The notes beneath the pieces are model-generated. The model was not told the DNA's origin. It did not search any database and saw only the letters and a list, made by a program, of their open reading frames with translations. A program made the position numbers and the translations under genes. This document shows, piece after piece, positions 20,934-33,412 of a stretch of 64,000 bases of DNA (the first letter of the stretch is position 1; the number at the start of each line of letters is the position of its first letter). This DNA comes from Kondoa malvinella (lineage: Eukaryota; Basidiomycota; Agaricostilbomycetes; Agaricostilbales; Kondoaceae), in contig BCIM01000015.1 of assembly GCA_039545315.1 (NCBI GenBank), forward strand, positions 258,522-322,521. Direction: 5' to 3'.

Positions 20934-22889
20934 TTACTGATCCAGCACGCCGTCGAGCACTGATCGAACGTCGTCTACGTCTGCCAGGTCTGCCAGGACG
21001 CCAACCATGTCGGTCAGCTCGGTATCTGTGTGGCAGAAACAAGTTGATCAAAACAATGCTTGATACGCTAGTCTAAGACAAACCGTGCGGGTCATTGAAC
21101 CAAGACGAGACAGGCACTGCGTTCTTAGGATGGAAGATATACGACGCTGGCGAGTTGTCAATGATGATGGTCTCGCCGATAGGGCGCCCCAATTGCGACA
21201 AGTCCTGCGCAGAAGATCAGCTTTGAGCGATACGAATCTACAAAGCAGACGAACCTTGACATAATTTCCCCGATGATTGTAACAGCTCTCTCTGAAGAGT
21301 CTGTGCCGTACGACACGATGTATGTCTAGTTGATCTAGTACCGGGTCGGCGTACTTTAAGATGACCTATGAGCCATAGTCAATCGCCCTGGAATGAAACT
21401 TACCTTTGATAGCGATGCAGTAAAAACCACAACCTCATATATCTCTCCCATCCGTCTTAGGAACTGCACAACGGGATCAGCTTGGATTCTTCATGCAAAA
21501 TAGCGACATACCTCGTCGACACCAGGCCGCTTTATCACATAGACGTTGTGATTCTGGTTCTCTATCTCGACTGGTACGATATAGTCCGCCGAGTGGATCA
21601 TCTGTGAGATTGATCAGTAATTACCCATAGGCTCTCTCTTCCAACAACTCACCTTGAAACTAGAATGCACCAAAGTCTCATCCAGATCAAGGACCAGACA
21701 TTTGCGTCCTTTATCATGTGGTGACAATTCGCTAAGCAGCGGTCTCGGTAGTCCATCCTACGCAAAGAAACATAGTCAGAAATAGACTCTTCAATAGAAA
21801 CGTCGAATCCTGAAGCACTGACCTCGCCAATAGGTATACCCATGCCACCATTCTGTATGATTCTATCTTCCTCATCCTGCTCATCAAGGTATTCCTCCTC
21901 TTCCTCCTCTTCCTCTTCCTCGTCACTCATCTCCTCACTGCTGGCTCCACTCGCACTATCCGCGGATAACCGGCTACGCTTCTTGCGCGGTGTAGAGTTA
22001 GGTGTCCCTTCTGCTCCTGGTGGCACCACAGCACCAGACATGACATCGCCCGTTTCCTCTTTAGACAATTGAGTGCCAAGCCTAGAATTGTTGGCAACCA
22101 TTTCGTGAGCATGCCCTGATTCTTCCTCTGATATTACTGGTATTGTACCAAGAGCTGCTGAAGTAGACCCGATAGGTATCCTGCTGCTTTCTGAAGTAGT
22201 CTGGGTCATTTCTTTCGTTTGTATAGTTGAAGGTCTCGACGAAGAGGTGAGCGGAGCAGTTTGTGAATCATCTTGGAAGTGTTTGGCTTGTGAGCGCGAA
22301 GAGCAGCCGAACGCAGCGAGTAAAGAGGACCAAGGTGATTTCTTCTTCTTTGTTCGAGGTTGTTGTTTTGTTTGGCTGGTCGATGCGGGTTGCGGCGTAG
22401 AAGTCGATGCTTGGGGTTGGCTGGCTGAAGCATGAGTTGTAGCCTGTGTCGTTGACGCGGCTGGTGCAGAGACGGGTGTTGAAGACGAGGTAGAAGCGGG
22501 CAGAGAGACTGGAGCTGGCAATGCGCCTTCATCAACGACTGTTGATTGCCCTGCACTGGAAGATTCTGCCGCTGCCTTATTTGACGCTGTGCCTTTCACC
22601 TTCTTCTTCACAGGCCTAGCTGGTCTTGCAGGGGCTCTTGCGGGTTGGCCATTCGGTGAGACTTGAGTGATAATAGATGCCAGAGCCTATTGCAGTCATC
22701 ATGATAAGCCCTTATCCATGTACACGCATGGATTGAGAGAGCCTAGGCCAAAAGGAAACGACGATGGCAAGGCATTGTTATTATTTATGTGCGTGCGAAA
22801 AGGGGGAGGCGCGTGAAAGCGAGACAGCAAGGCAAAGCACTTACATCTGACGATGGCCCTGTAGCTGAGTCTGTATTGCTTGCAGCCAT
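20934..22889 (-). CDS. PSR1: SCP/PSR1-type HAD phosphatase
   Basis: A protein phosphatase of the small C-terminal-domain phosphatase family, to which yeast Psr1/Psr2 (salt stress, plasma membrane) belong. The catalytic signature [12 protein letters not shown] lies near 21660-21700. It is followed by [80 protein letters not shown] and [18 protein letters not shown], all typical. The first exon encodes [16 protein letters not shown] low-complexity region of about 300 residues follows, rich in Ser, Thr, Ala and Pro, with an acidic run ([20 protein letters not shown]) just before the domain. A possible lipidation site, FGCSSRS, is internal. At least seven introns. The symbol is the nearest yeast counterpart; the exact orthologue is uncertain. 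Confidence 0.88.
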
Positions 22890-23229
22890 GCGAAATTGTG
22901 GTCAGACCAGTCGAGAGCGAGTCTTGTCAAGAGAAGAGAAGCGAGATTCGACCGGATGTCGTCGAATGTCTCGGATAGGCTTGCCTAATAAGGTTCGAAA
23001 AGCGCGATCGATAAGGGTGATAGCAGAGGATAACAGGTAGACAGAGAAGAAGAGACGCAAACCCGAATACTGTTTGGCGCGGCTGCGGCAGGAAAGATAA
23101 AAGAGCTATGCCGATTTTCTGAAATGGCTGAAGGTTTTCTATTTCCTCTCCTTTGCTCAATGCAGCATTGTCTCTAGGCATACTCCGACTGACAATGCAC
23201 ATATATAGCATAAGGAGTGAAAAGTTACA

Positions 23230-25453
23230 GTTTGAGGCTTTGCGCATCTCGCGTCCTCGGCTCATGTCCCGTGCTTCACCAGTGAGCACTTTCATACTTG
23301 AGATCTCTTCCTGGGCTTCATAAAGTCCTACGTTATCATCAGCAAGAAGGAAGGCAAGCTTTCGGAACACTCACTCCGGCCTGACTACCACTTTGACTTG
23401 CACCTCCAAGCGAACTCAATGCTTCCGCAGTCAAAGGCGTCCTTCCAGCTGGCACTTCAGAGGAACCGCCCATCAAGACACTCGAACCAACAACAGTCCC
23501 AGCAGGTAATAAAGTAGGCTTGCTCTTCTTGCTTTGAGCGGTTCTCCGAGTTGATCGACTGTATTGTGAACCGGTACCAGAGTATTCATCCCCGTACGCG
23601 TCTTTGTTCATTGATACTTCTGTCTCGGGTGGAGGCTCGAAAGCTGACGGAATGCCAGAGGTCGAAGGTAAATCTTCAAGATCGACTTCACGAGCTCTAG
23701 CTATCGATGAAGAAAAGGCCGAGGATGGATTGAATTGTTTGCCAGCTGCAGAAGAATATCCTGATGGATTCAAGTGCTGCATTTCCAAAGTAGCTTTGTG
23801 TAGATTGTTCCGCTTGCTTCTAGCTGAAAGATTGCTTCGTTCAGTCATAAAGCTACCTTCAGATTCGCCGAACCCAGACTGAAAGTCGTCATTATCGACA
23901 TAGCGAGTACTAGGCGAAGACCGAGCATCAGATGGCGAAGCTGTGTATGCGCGTCGAGTGCTTCGAGCAGTGAAACCAGACTTGCTCAACTTGCTCGCTT
24001 TGGTGCTTCGAGAGAATTGACTTTGTTGACCAGATTCGTCAGAGTAGTAGCTTGTAGGACTTGACTGGTACGTCTTGTCCGTTCGGCGAGTCACTCCCGT
24101 TCCTCCGGTTCTACCTGAAACTTGCGATTGAGACCCGCTTGCGCCAGACCCTCGGCCCATCATGTAGCGCGAAGAAGGACCGGTTCTCTGTGAGCCAGCG
24201 CGAGAGTTTGATTCGCTTCCAAAGGATTTCATGCTACCGCCATCGACAGGAGTGATCTTGGTACAGAGCATTAGCGAGATATTTTGATGTGTGCAACTAG
24301 CTCACTCCTATCTTGGGTAATTTGCGTGACTTATGCAATGGCATTCCATCGGGTCCTAGGTTTCTGGAAATAGACGTGCCCTGAATCAAAGATAAGCTGA
24401 ACCCAGTAAGTCGATGCAACAGACGTACCGCTGCCGAACCCATCCATTTCGTCTTGGTAGGCGAAGGAGGGCGGTCATGGCCATGATACGCATCAGGAGC
24501 GAAAGCGGATTCTGCTGGATACAGCTCTTGAGGGTAGTCTTCGGATGTGCTGCTGGTGTACGAAGTTGGATAAGATTGTTGCTGCAAGCCATGAACTGAT
24601 TCAGCAGCTGGTTGAGCGTATGCGATAGGTTGGCCAGGATGAACAAAGGGTTGTTGGTAAGGAGCGCCTATCTGTTGCATAGGCTGTTCTTGAGGCATTC
24701 CTCCGGTAGCGCCGCCGAAGGGATTACCATAGTCTTGTGCAAAAGGTGCTGCTTGACCCATGAGCCCAGCGCGGGACGAGTTGCTCGCGTTGTCTGGATA
24801 GTCTCGCATTCGTTGAGGGTCTGCGGCGTTGCTCACGCCAAACAGAGCATTCAGGCCTTCAAAGCTGGTATCTGATTGCTTGCGATAGACAATGAAAGCA
24901 GCTATAGCCAGTACGAGAACAGCTCCGCAGGATCCGACGATGACTGAAAGAAAAAGAAGCATTAGCCACTGAATCGGGTTGTCCAGTCATACTTACTCCA
25001 TATCTGCTTGGAATTGCCGCCGTCCTCGTCGTCATTAGATCCGCTTCCTGAAGTAGAGCTGGCACCATCCGCATCCACTGTTTGCGTGACGAGAATAGTC
25101 TGCTTCAAGGATTAGCAGCGCCTCGCTTCAAGATGGCTTATACTGACGGTAGCTAGATAAAGATCAGCGTGGTTGGGCTAGCATTCAAATTTACGTACTA
25201 GAATCATAGTCGACATCTTCTGCTGATCCAACTTCCACGCCGCTCTGATCCACGGTTTTGACTAGATGACAGTCAGTCGCCGGTGTATGATTGAACAGGC
25301 AGACCCACCATTGCCTCCATCTTCCTGCCTTCTGTATATAGCAGGCTGCGTTGGCATTGGCGAGAGTACCAAAGCCAGACTGAACCTCGCAAAGGTCAGA
25401 AGACATAGCAAAAACGCTAAGTTCCGCGGGCATTTCGGTACGATGCCTCTCAT
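23230..25453 (-). CDS. Single-pass membrane protein with long Ser-rich cytoplasmic tail
   Basis: The start MRGIVPKCPRNLAFLLCLLT (25453) is a signal peptide. A short outer part of roughly 100 residues follows, acidic and Gly/Ser-rich (VDADGASSTSGSGSNDDEDG). Then comes one membrane helix, VIVGSCGAVLVLAIAAFIVY, with a basic RKQ stop-transfer end. The cytoplasmic tail of 400 or more residues is rich in Ser, Gly, Arg and Gln, with PPSPTKTKWMGS and repeated S-R-S/T motifs that suit phosphorylation. The layout is like fungal surface sensors (Mid2/Wsc-like) or mucin-type receptors, but there is no WSC domain and no Cys-rich head. The last exon near 23230-23330 is ambiguous, since two acceptors give different ends. 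At least seven exons. Confidence 0.6.
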
Positions 25454-26089
25454 AGCGCGCACCAAAGGAGCATGAAAAGGAGCGACAGAGAAAAGGCAGC
25501 GCGGAAAGGGCTCCTAGACAAGAGACAGAAGACAATTCTGGCAGGACCCGATTCCCTTTGTTCAGTCTGACCCGGCTCAAGAAGGGATAGGCAGATGACC
25601 ATAGGAGTAATACTTGAATTGAACATGGCAGAGTGTACTTGGTTCAGAGGCCCTTCAAGAGCTTTGAGGGCATGATCGCACATCGGATCAGATTACGAGC
25701 AGAATGAAGATCATTTGACAAAGTCTTGTCCCTCTTCGGTTGATAAGACATCAGCTAGCTGGCCAAAGTGTTGCAGCATCGTCTTCAGCTGTAGTAGACT
25801 GTTACGTGTTTGCTGTGATCCATGCCGTTTACTTTGCTTTCTCGCTTTCGTCCAGTCGAGAAAATGCACGAGCTGTTGAGCATGGTCAAATGCCCTTCTG
25901 GCCGTTGACAGGACCCCCTACGTGTTTCCGAATCACTAAGAATACTCTCCCTCCCCCGCGTACCATTGCCTTACTGCTGGTGCTCACCGTCCTCTTGCAC
26001 CTTTAGAGCCCTTGTCCTAAAAATTGCCCAGCTCCACATGTACTACCATCCCTGCCCAACCTAGCTTACAATCCCAGATTGCCTCCGCA
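25454..26089. other. Intergenic region
   Basis: This lies between the start of the membrane protein gene (25453, minus) and the stop of the F-box gene (26090, minus). Only short open frames overlap here. It most likely holds the promoter of the membrane protein gene. No repeat or RNA gene noticed. Confidence 0.5.
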
Positions 26090-27342
26090 TCACTCGACGA
26101 ACATCCCCTGCCGTTTGACGAAAGACTTGGAATCCGCAACGGTCCTGACCACAATAGTTTCCAATACACTGCTGTCATTGAACAACAGCTCGTCCACGAG
26201 CAGAGCAACATCCTCCATCCATACTTCCGCGGTTGCCTCCGGCAAGACTTCGAAAGTAAATCTGACATATTCAAGATTCGGTGGGTGATTATGCAAGAAA
26301 TTGTTGATTTGATCCAGAGGTAATGAACGGTCGTCTCGGTAGTTCAAGATCAAGCGAGTGAGTTTTGAGTACATGCTTCGGTCTGGCAGTAAATGATGCA
26401 GCGCCAACTCGGTATGCAGGACCTGCAGGGCAGGGAAACACAAGGATAGGCGACAGATCCAATCGGCTTCTGAATAATGGACGAAAGAGAGATCGAAGGC
26501 TGTGAAGTGTGTCAACGACTCCAGGGGCCGCTGATCGAATCCGTATTCTACCAAGTCCCTGATTATCAGACGGTCTTGAATCATTGTCAATTTTCGAATG
26601 AAGGGCAGGGATAACAGTAGCTTGATGAACTCCTCGATACAGCAAGGGACTGTCGTCTCGTTCCAGAGCACTTCCTGCAGGGATATGGTCGTGGTTGGAC
26701 AACAGCGAGATGTTCCAGAACAGGTTGGAATAGATGGTGAGGATCTACACTACTGAGAGAGAGCTTTTGGAGACAGGGCGCTAGAATCATCAGGTGTCCA
26801 AAAATTGCAAATGAAATGTCGCTTTCCGACTCGTTGACGAGACTTAAAGATGTCAGGACATGCAAGAAAGGACTGTGGAGAAGACTACTGAATGACGGTA
26901 GTGGTCGGCAACTCTTTTCTGGTTGGCCATCGCGTTTGTAGCCCACATAGCTCACAAAAGAAGAGCTCAATGTTTCTAGACTGTCCAATGCTTGAAGGCA
27001 GAAAGAGGCTTGGGGGTCCAACGCAAGACTGCTGTCCAACTGTTGGTCGTCATCCCTGCTACTACCCTCCTCGTTATCACTCGACCGCAAGTCAACTACC
27101 AGCTCCGCATGGACCTTTCTGACGAGACTCCCCAAGAGCTGCCCATTGACTCCAGTGATTGCTCGTATGAGCAGCAAGTCATCGCTCAAGCTGCGATCAG
27201 ATAGATCAGAGTAGAGGAATGGCCGGGTTAGGTGCAGCAAAGATTTCGAAGCGCAGCATAGCGAGGCGAATGTCGAGCGATGAGCAATGGGACTTAAATA
27301 GCTGAAAATCTGAAGAAAGAGCTCTGCTGGAAGACGTGACAT
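26090..27342 (-). CDS. F-box / LRR-like protein
   Basis: Two exons split by an intron of about 70 nt around 26670-26745. The N-terminus MSRLPAELFLQIFSYLSPIA is a canonical F-box, which binds Skp1 in SCF ubiquitin ligases. FASLCCASKSLLHLTRPFLY continues the motif. The rest has scattered leucine-rich segments (LHVLTSLSLVNESESDIS, LQKLSLSS, YSKLTRLILNYRDDRSL, NLEYVRFTFEVLPEATAEV), as in fungal F-box proteins that carry degenerate LRRs. The length is about 390-400 residues. The substrate is not predictable. The single intron is at a conserved-looking SS|EVLWNET junction. Confidence 0.82.
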
Positions 27343-27831
27343 TGCTTCAAGGAGCTCTGTGATTTATATGAGCTATCATGCGCCTATGGCTCCGATCACA
27401 CTGACAAAGAGTTCGACGCCAGATTTTAGTCCTGCGAGTCTGTGCTCGGTCAAAAAAGCTATGCTGATGCGGTACTGAGAAGGCTAGGACGTTGCTGGTA
27501 GCGGTACGATGCGTCCAAATCGAAATCAACACCTTTCGAGGGGCTTCGCTTCGCTTTGGCTGGCAATGCAGTGTCTTCGAGCCTGCTGTGTGTTGGCGAC
27601 AGGTGACAGTGAGCGCCGCGGGCAAAAGGTATACCTGATCTGGTATCACGTCGAGGACAACGTCACGGTCCGAGGCATGTTCAGTTGTTGAGCCAGGTTC
27701 GACGACAGACGCTCAAGCGAATGTGCTCGTAATCAGTGGGGTCTTAGGCGTTATCCTTTTGTGAGCTGCCCTGGATCCCAGATGCATTTGTTTCGCGCGC
27801 TACATTGCCGCCTTACTGTTCACACCCATGC
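27343..27831. other. Intergenic region
   Basis: About 490 bp between the F-box gene start and the 3' end of the next minus-strand gene. Nothing recognisable beyond short chance open frames. Confidence 0.5.
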
Positions 27832-30313
27832 TTAAGCCAACAAATTGTCTTCAAAAGGCGAGAAGGAGGACGTCGCCTTGTTGCCGCTGGACGACTTCTT
27901 GACCGCTTTGTTCCACACTTCTCTCAAATCAAATCCGCTACGTCCTGTCTTTTCTGGCATCACTTCCTCATCTTGAGCTGGCATGGTAAAGTTGAATGCT
28001 TTCGCGCTTGGGTTGAGCGAGAGCGGGTGTCGAGATGATGAGCCGTCAGGAATGTTGTTCCATTCAGAAGCAATGTGAGACATCGCCGACATATTCTGGC
28101 CAACGGGTGATCGAGACGTGGGCAGCAGGTCGAGCGAATCGGAAGGCGATTTGTCACCGCTTTGGTTCCGCTCGCTGCCAATTGGGCGAACTTGCTTCTC
28201 GGCGTCAAACACTGCATTCGACCCCTCTTCGTCCTCATCATCATCCAATAGATTGAAAAGGTGAGAAGGCAGGAGTGATGCTTGATGCGGTGTCATGGGC
28301 GAGAGAGGTCCAGGATCAGGCATGCCATTTCGAGTTGAGTTGGGCGACATTTCTCCAGTCAAGGACGTGAGCGAACCATGCATGAAGAAAGGCAGAGCCA
28401 AATTTCGTGCGCCTCCTTGATCTGGCGAGCCTTGTTCTGGATGAGGCAAAGAGCGACTTTGCGTAAGCTGAGGACCGAATGGAGCAAAGTTGGAATGGTC
28501 GTGCAAGTTTTCGGCAGAAGCAAAGCGAGATTGGGGAACAGAGGTAGGGTAGAGCGAGTCGAGAGGATTGGCGTGTTCGCGCTGATGCCATAATCGATGC
28601 TCCAAAAAGCTGCTCTTGATTGGTGCGCTCTCCGTTCTATTGTAGGCGTAGCCAGGCTGATCCGGCATGGCGATAGGCGAATTTGACGATGAGCCCGGGC
28701 CCATCCCTGGGTCGCCAGCAGGCAGCCAATGATAGGCAGCATCGTTCGACCCATAATAGGCTGGATTCGAAATCGAACGTTGCTGAATTTGCGCCCACAT
28801 TGCTCCCGCTTCGTGCCGCTTGCTGTCCAACTCTGCCTTGCGCGCCTCAATAGCTTGCTCGAGAACCTCTACCCTAGCCGTGACCTTCTTCAAAGAGACT
28901 TCCGCCTGCGCTAGCTCATCTTGTTTAATCGCGAGCTGTTCTTTCAGTTTGGCAATCTTGGCGGAGCAATCAGCTTGAGTTTGGGTCAGCTTGCGTTCGT
29001 GATCGGCTTCTTTCCTATCCAGTCTAGACAGCTCATGCTTCAGCCGTTCAATGTGATCAAGCATGGTTTGGCGAGATAGTCGAGCGGCATTGCGTTTCTT
29101 GTCTGCTTCGGCTCTTTCCACCTCTGCCAGACGCTTGCCTTCTTCAAGCACACGAGTTCGGGCTTTGGCTTCAGAGCGGCTCTTGTCTTCTTCTTTCTTT
29201 TGTAGGCGTAGTTGTTCCAATTCGGCTTGAAGTTTCGCTTGCGCTGCAACAGAGGCAGCCTTTGCTGATTCGATCTGTTTCTGTAGATCTGTCACTATTT
29301 CATCCACAACAGCTTCTGACGGTGATTCCGGAGTAGCTGCCTCATCACTGCTTGAGGGACTGTTGGATTGAGCAGAGGCTTGTATCGATGCTAGTTTCTT
29401 CTCAGCCAATGCAGCGGCAAGCCTAGCTTCTGCCAATGGTTCACTTTGTTGTTGTAATTCGAGAGGCGGTGTGATGCTAGACTTGTCTCTACTTGGTCTC
29501 GTTATAGGCGACGCTCGACGTTGACCAGCTCGAAATTCGGCTTTCACTGGGCGAATTGCTTTCTTTGGACTTGACACTGGTCCTCTGATATCGCCAGGCA
29601 GTATCGATTCTTCCTTTTCATCGCCATATGTTGGTGATTCAGTACCTGTAGAAGATGGAATCAGTCTTGTGCCCTCGCAGAGAAGCTTGAACATACCAGT
29701 TCCGAGCGGTTTTTCATCCAAAGATTCCATAGCCATGACACTACTCGCCAAACGATCCTTGACAGCAGTACTGTCATCTACCAGTGATTCTTCCCATGCC
29801 CACCAATGCCCAAAAGCGCCGATAAACAACGCCGACCGGCTGCCAAAAGTCGACACCCCGCCCTCTTCCTGATCTGCTACCGCTTTGGCTACACCGCGGC
29901 CAGCATAGCCGTGTGCAGAGGGTGCAATAGTGACGGTTGAGAACAAGCCGAAAGAACGGAAGACATAAGCCGGCGTGCGAAGAGAGATGGATATCCGGTT
30001 CGAGAATGTCAACACGTGGGAGTCTGAAGCTGGGCCTGCAGCAGAAGTCGTTGACGAGCGCAGCTTCCTCAGGTGCATGTGGAATGAGAGGTCGGTTAGA
30101 AAGTTGCGAAAAGAAGCCTCTGTTGGATTTGACATGAAAGCTAAAAGGATACGGCATAAGCTGCCGTGTCTGGCACGCAGAAGTATACACACCAATGACC
30201 AGTACCATAATGATAGACAGCCAGAATCGCCAGGCCGTCAAGACGGCTTCCCCAATGGACGAAGCATCTTGCGACCTGAAGAGACTAGGCATGAAAATGA
30301 CCGAGGCTGCCAT
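27832..30313 (-). CDS. Membrane-anchored coiled-coil protein of unknown function
   Basis: The start at ATG 30313 gives MAASVIFMPSLFRSQDASSI and a membrane helix, WRFWLSIIMVLVI. A 56-nt intron (about 30198-30143) then joins it to FMSNPTEASFRNFLTDLSFH. The second exon is nearly 2.3 kb. A further hydrophobic or structured part (RTPAYVFRSFGLFSTVTIAP, SALFIGAFGHWWAWEES) leads to a basic, Pro/Ser-rich region. Then comes a long coiled coil of roughly 200 residues (starting near EARLAAALAEKKLASIQ, through KIAKLKEQLAIKQDELAQAE). The C-terminal 270 residues are low-complexity, ending VKKSSSGNKATSSFSPFEDN. It could tether organelles or vesicles, but no known domain supports a function. Confidence 0.65.
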
Positions 30314-30800
30314 GACCAGTAGGGAGGTTCGCCCAATCTTGAGCTGTTCCAGCTTGACACAGTCTTTGAGGGGCAACAGGCGACAGGGAGTCAAGCGTCT
30401 TGTGAGGTTTTGCTGCTGAAAGGGAAGAAGTGCGTCGAATTCGCCAAAGTTGGGCAGGTAGACGTGCTTGTTGTTATATCTTCAAGACCAGCTTTTGCGT
30501 GCACTTTCAGACTCTTTGGCTAGATTCCGGCGTTTTCGTCAAGTATAGCTCGGTAATTAGGCGGTTAAAAGTGTCGCTGCTCGAAGACGGCGCAAGCTCT
30601 GCAGTGGGCGCGAGAGCAAGGGCGCAGAGAATAGAGCAGCTCCGCGCGAACCGATCACTTGAAGACTTTGATGGACGAGGACAAGCCGGAGAGAAATCAA
30701 CATGGGTCTAAGAATTGCCATGCTTATGTAACCTTCGCGGACAGGCTAGCTAGCTGGTCATGACAGTCACAATTTGCTGCTGATCATATTTAACAGAACA
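30314..30800. other. Intergenic region
   Basis: This lies between the start of the coiled-coil membrane gene and the stop of the dehydratase gene, both on the minus strand. It probably holds the promoter of the former. No supportable gene. Confidence 0.5.
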
Positions 30801-33412
30801 TCACTCGCACATAGCTCCGAATGAAGCCTCTCCGACCATCTTCGAGTACTTTGCCAGCATACCAGTGCGCGGTACTCGACCTAGCCTCATACGCTCTGTG
30901 ATAGGAATGAGCATTGCTCAGAAGAGAAGGCGAAGGGACTTGCCTGCATCTCGTGCTAGCTTGCTCTCATCCCAAGCTGCTTTACGTCTCGCTGTCTCCT
31001 CCTCGCTCACTAACCAGTTGATCTCTCTTGTTGATGCATCAAGCACAATTTCATCTAAAATAGGAGCATGAGCTCATGCCAACTTGTTATAGAGCGAGAA
31101 CATACCTCCGTCTTGCACTAATGCTATATTTCCACCTGTAGCTGCTTCTGGGCAGACATGACCGATGATGAAACCCGCTGTAGCGTGAAAGGCGTTCAGC
31201 TGTGCCAGACTGGTCTAACCAATCTCTTACCTGAAGCCCCGCTGAAGCGACCGTCTGTAATCAAAGCGGTAGACTTTGAAAGGCCAGCTCCCACGAGAGC
31301 ACCTGTAGAGTCGTCAGATGACATCGAGACTGATAGTGATATGACTAACCCGTCGGTCCTAACATCTCCGCCTGGCAAGCAAGTATCAACAATCATCGCT
31401 CCATTGATCAAGAAAGCTCTCACCATGCCCGGGCCACCTTTAGGGCCACACCATCTCAATACAACGACCATACCAGCTTTAATCTCGCCCTTTTCAAGCG
31501 CAGGATAGAAATCAGGCTCCCAATCAAAGACTTTGGCGGGACCTTTGAAATAACTCCCTTCTTTCCCGGTAATTTTCGCTACACTTCCATGCGTTGCTAA
31601 ATTGCCGTGAAGAATAGTAATGTGACCCGTTTCCTTGATCTATCCCCGAAATCAGCTTTTCCGTGCGAAAGGAAAGATAGGGCATACTGGTTTCTCGAGC
31701 GGCGCAATAATGTCTTGCGCAGTGAAATCCAGATCTGGTGCATCTTGCACGTTTTCTGCTAACGTTTTACCAGTGATGGTCAAAGTTTCGCCTTTGATGA
31801 GCTTGGTGTTCTTCAAGAGGTATTTAAGGACAGCTGGAATACCACCAATTGCATGTAGGTCTTCCATCATGTATTTCCCGCTTGGCTGAAGGTTGCCCAA
31901 GAATGGTGTTCGTAGTGAGATGGTCTGGAAGTCGCTAATGTCAAGCTAGAGGACTCCATCAGGAAGAGTTGGACAGGAGAACAGCTGATTATGCTCACAG
32001 GGACGTTTGCAGATTTAGCACAAGCGAGAAGATGTAATACAGCATTCGTGGAGCCTCCAAGAATGCAGACGATCGTGATGGCGTTCTCGAAAGCCGCTCG
32101 TGTCAGGATATCGCTATCACTGAATGAGCATGATGATTCACGACAGAGATTCAGGCTAACCTCGGCTTGATATCCCTTTGCATACAAAGCTTGAGGTAAC
32201 GAGCCGCGCGAAGACATTCATGCATTTTGTCTGGATCGTTGGCTGGTATCGAAGCTGAATATCTGTAGATTGTCTCTGTTAAGCGCTAAGAGCATCAAAT
32301 GTTGACTAACGGTAAAGTCATGCCCAGAGTCTCGAGAACACTGCTCATTGTGTTTGCGGTGTACCTGCTTGAAAGTCAGCAAGTGCCATGGATGCAGATG
32401 AGCGACTGACATGCCACCACAAGCGCCTAAAATCAAGATCAGGACATCTTCTCACTAACGAGGATAGAGCTAACCTTCTCCAGGACAAGCATGAGCCACA
32501 ACATCCTCTAAATGCTTCTCCTCGATCTTGCCGGTCAAATAAGCACCATGCGCTAAGAAGGTATCGACGATGTTGATCGGATCACCGCGCTTCTTGCCTT
32601 GTCCTGGGCAATCTATCGTTCGCCTTCCTGTTCGTATAGTGCCGCCATAGACAATGATAGCAGGTCGATCACAGCGAGAGATGGCCATCAATACACCCGG
32701 CATGTTCTGGATATGTGCGCATTGGATTCGATTGCAAGAGCTGAAGCGGCATTTCTCACCTTGTCACAAGAAGGCAATGCGATGACACCATCTTGAAAAC
32801 CTGCCATTACTGACATTTCTCTACATATGGCCATCAGTGGTGCGACGCTGCTCTAGTGCTGCAACACTTACACGCTGTCGGCGATCAACTCGCGACTGGG
32901 CAAGCTGTATCTCATTCCATCGGTCGCCATTGTAATGCCATCGCTGACTCCTGAACAAGGATTGATGCTGCCTACTAGGCCTTCGGTTTGACAACCCTCC
33001 TTGACCTTTTGTGCTAGCTTCATTGTGTGATTGTTGCATGGGTTGTTCTACATATCGATCTGATCAGCTCAGGTATTATTGACTGCACAGTAACTGTTCA
33101 CCTCAAAGTAGACTGGACAGCTTAATGTCTAGTCAGGGATATGCAGTGCGGGGTAATGAGCGCGCAGCGTACATTGCTGCCATTGGCGACTTGAGCTGTT
33201 CTAAGGTTAGTCCTGTCCCTAGCAACATTGCCTGACTGCTGGAGTGGCTCTTCTGTTGCGTGATCTCCCTTGAGTACTTGTTCAGGCCATTTGTATCCGC
33301 CTTGCCATCGGGAGACGAGGGTTTTGGGTGACTGCCAGAAGATCAGCCTTTATTGGAACCTTGAAGCGACAGAGAGTGTAGAAGCTTACATGGTGACCTG
33401 TTCTGTGCTCAT
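30801..33412 (-). CDS. ILV3: Dihydroxyacid dehydratase (IlvD/Edd family)
   Basis: An iron-sulfur enzyme that dehydrates dihydroxy acids in valine and isoleucine synthesis. The gene has 12 or more exons. Landmarks are [154 protein letters not shown] and [20 protein letters not shown]. The three cluster cysteines (NPCNN, PSCDK, ACGGM) are present. The start MSTEQVT is preceded by an in-frame stop 12 nt upstream and shows no clear mitochondrial presequence, unlike yeast Ilv3. The last intron (30943-30896) uses a GC donor. It could be a cytosolic paralogue or a sugar-acid dehydratase of the same family. Confidence 0.85.

Noticed and set aside
21842..22072. Ser-run open frame on the plus strand
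   Set aside because: It is the complement of the acidic Glu run in the phosphatase gene.
28359..28850. Arg-rich open frames antisense or out of frame to the coiled-coil gene
   Set aside because: These are shadows of the long minus-strand frame, which has clear coiled-coil periodicity.
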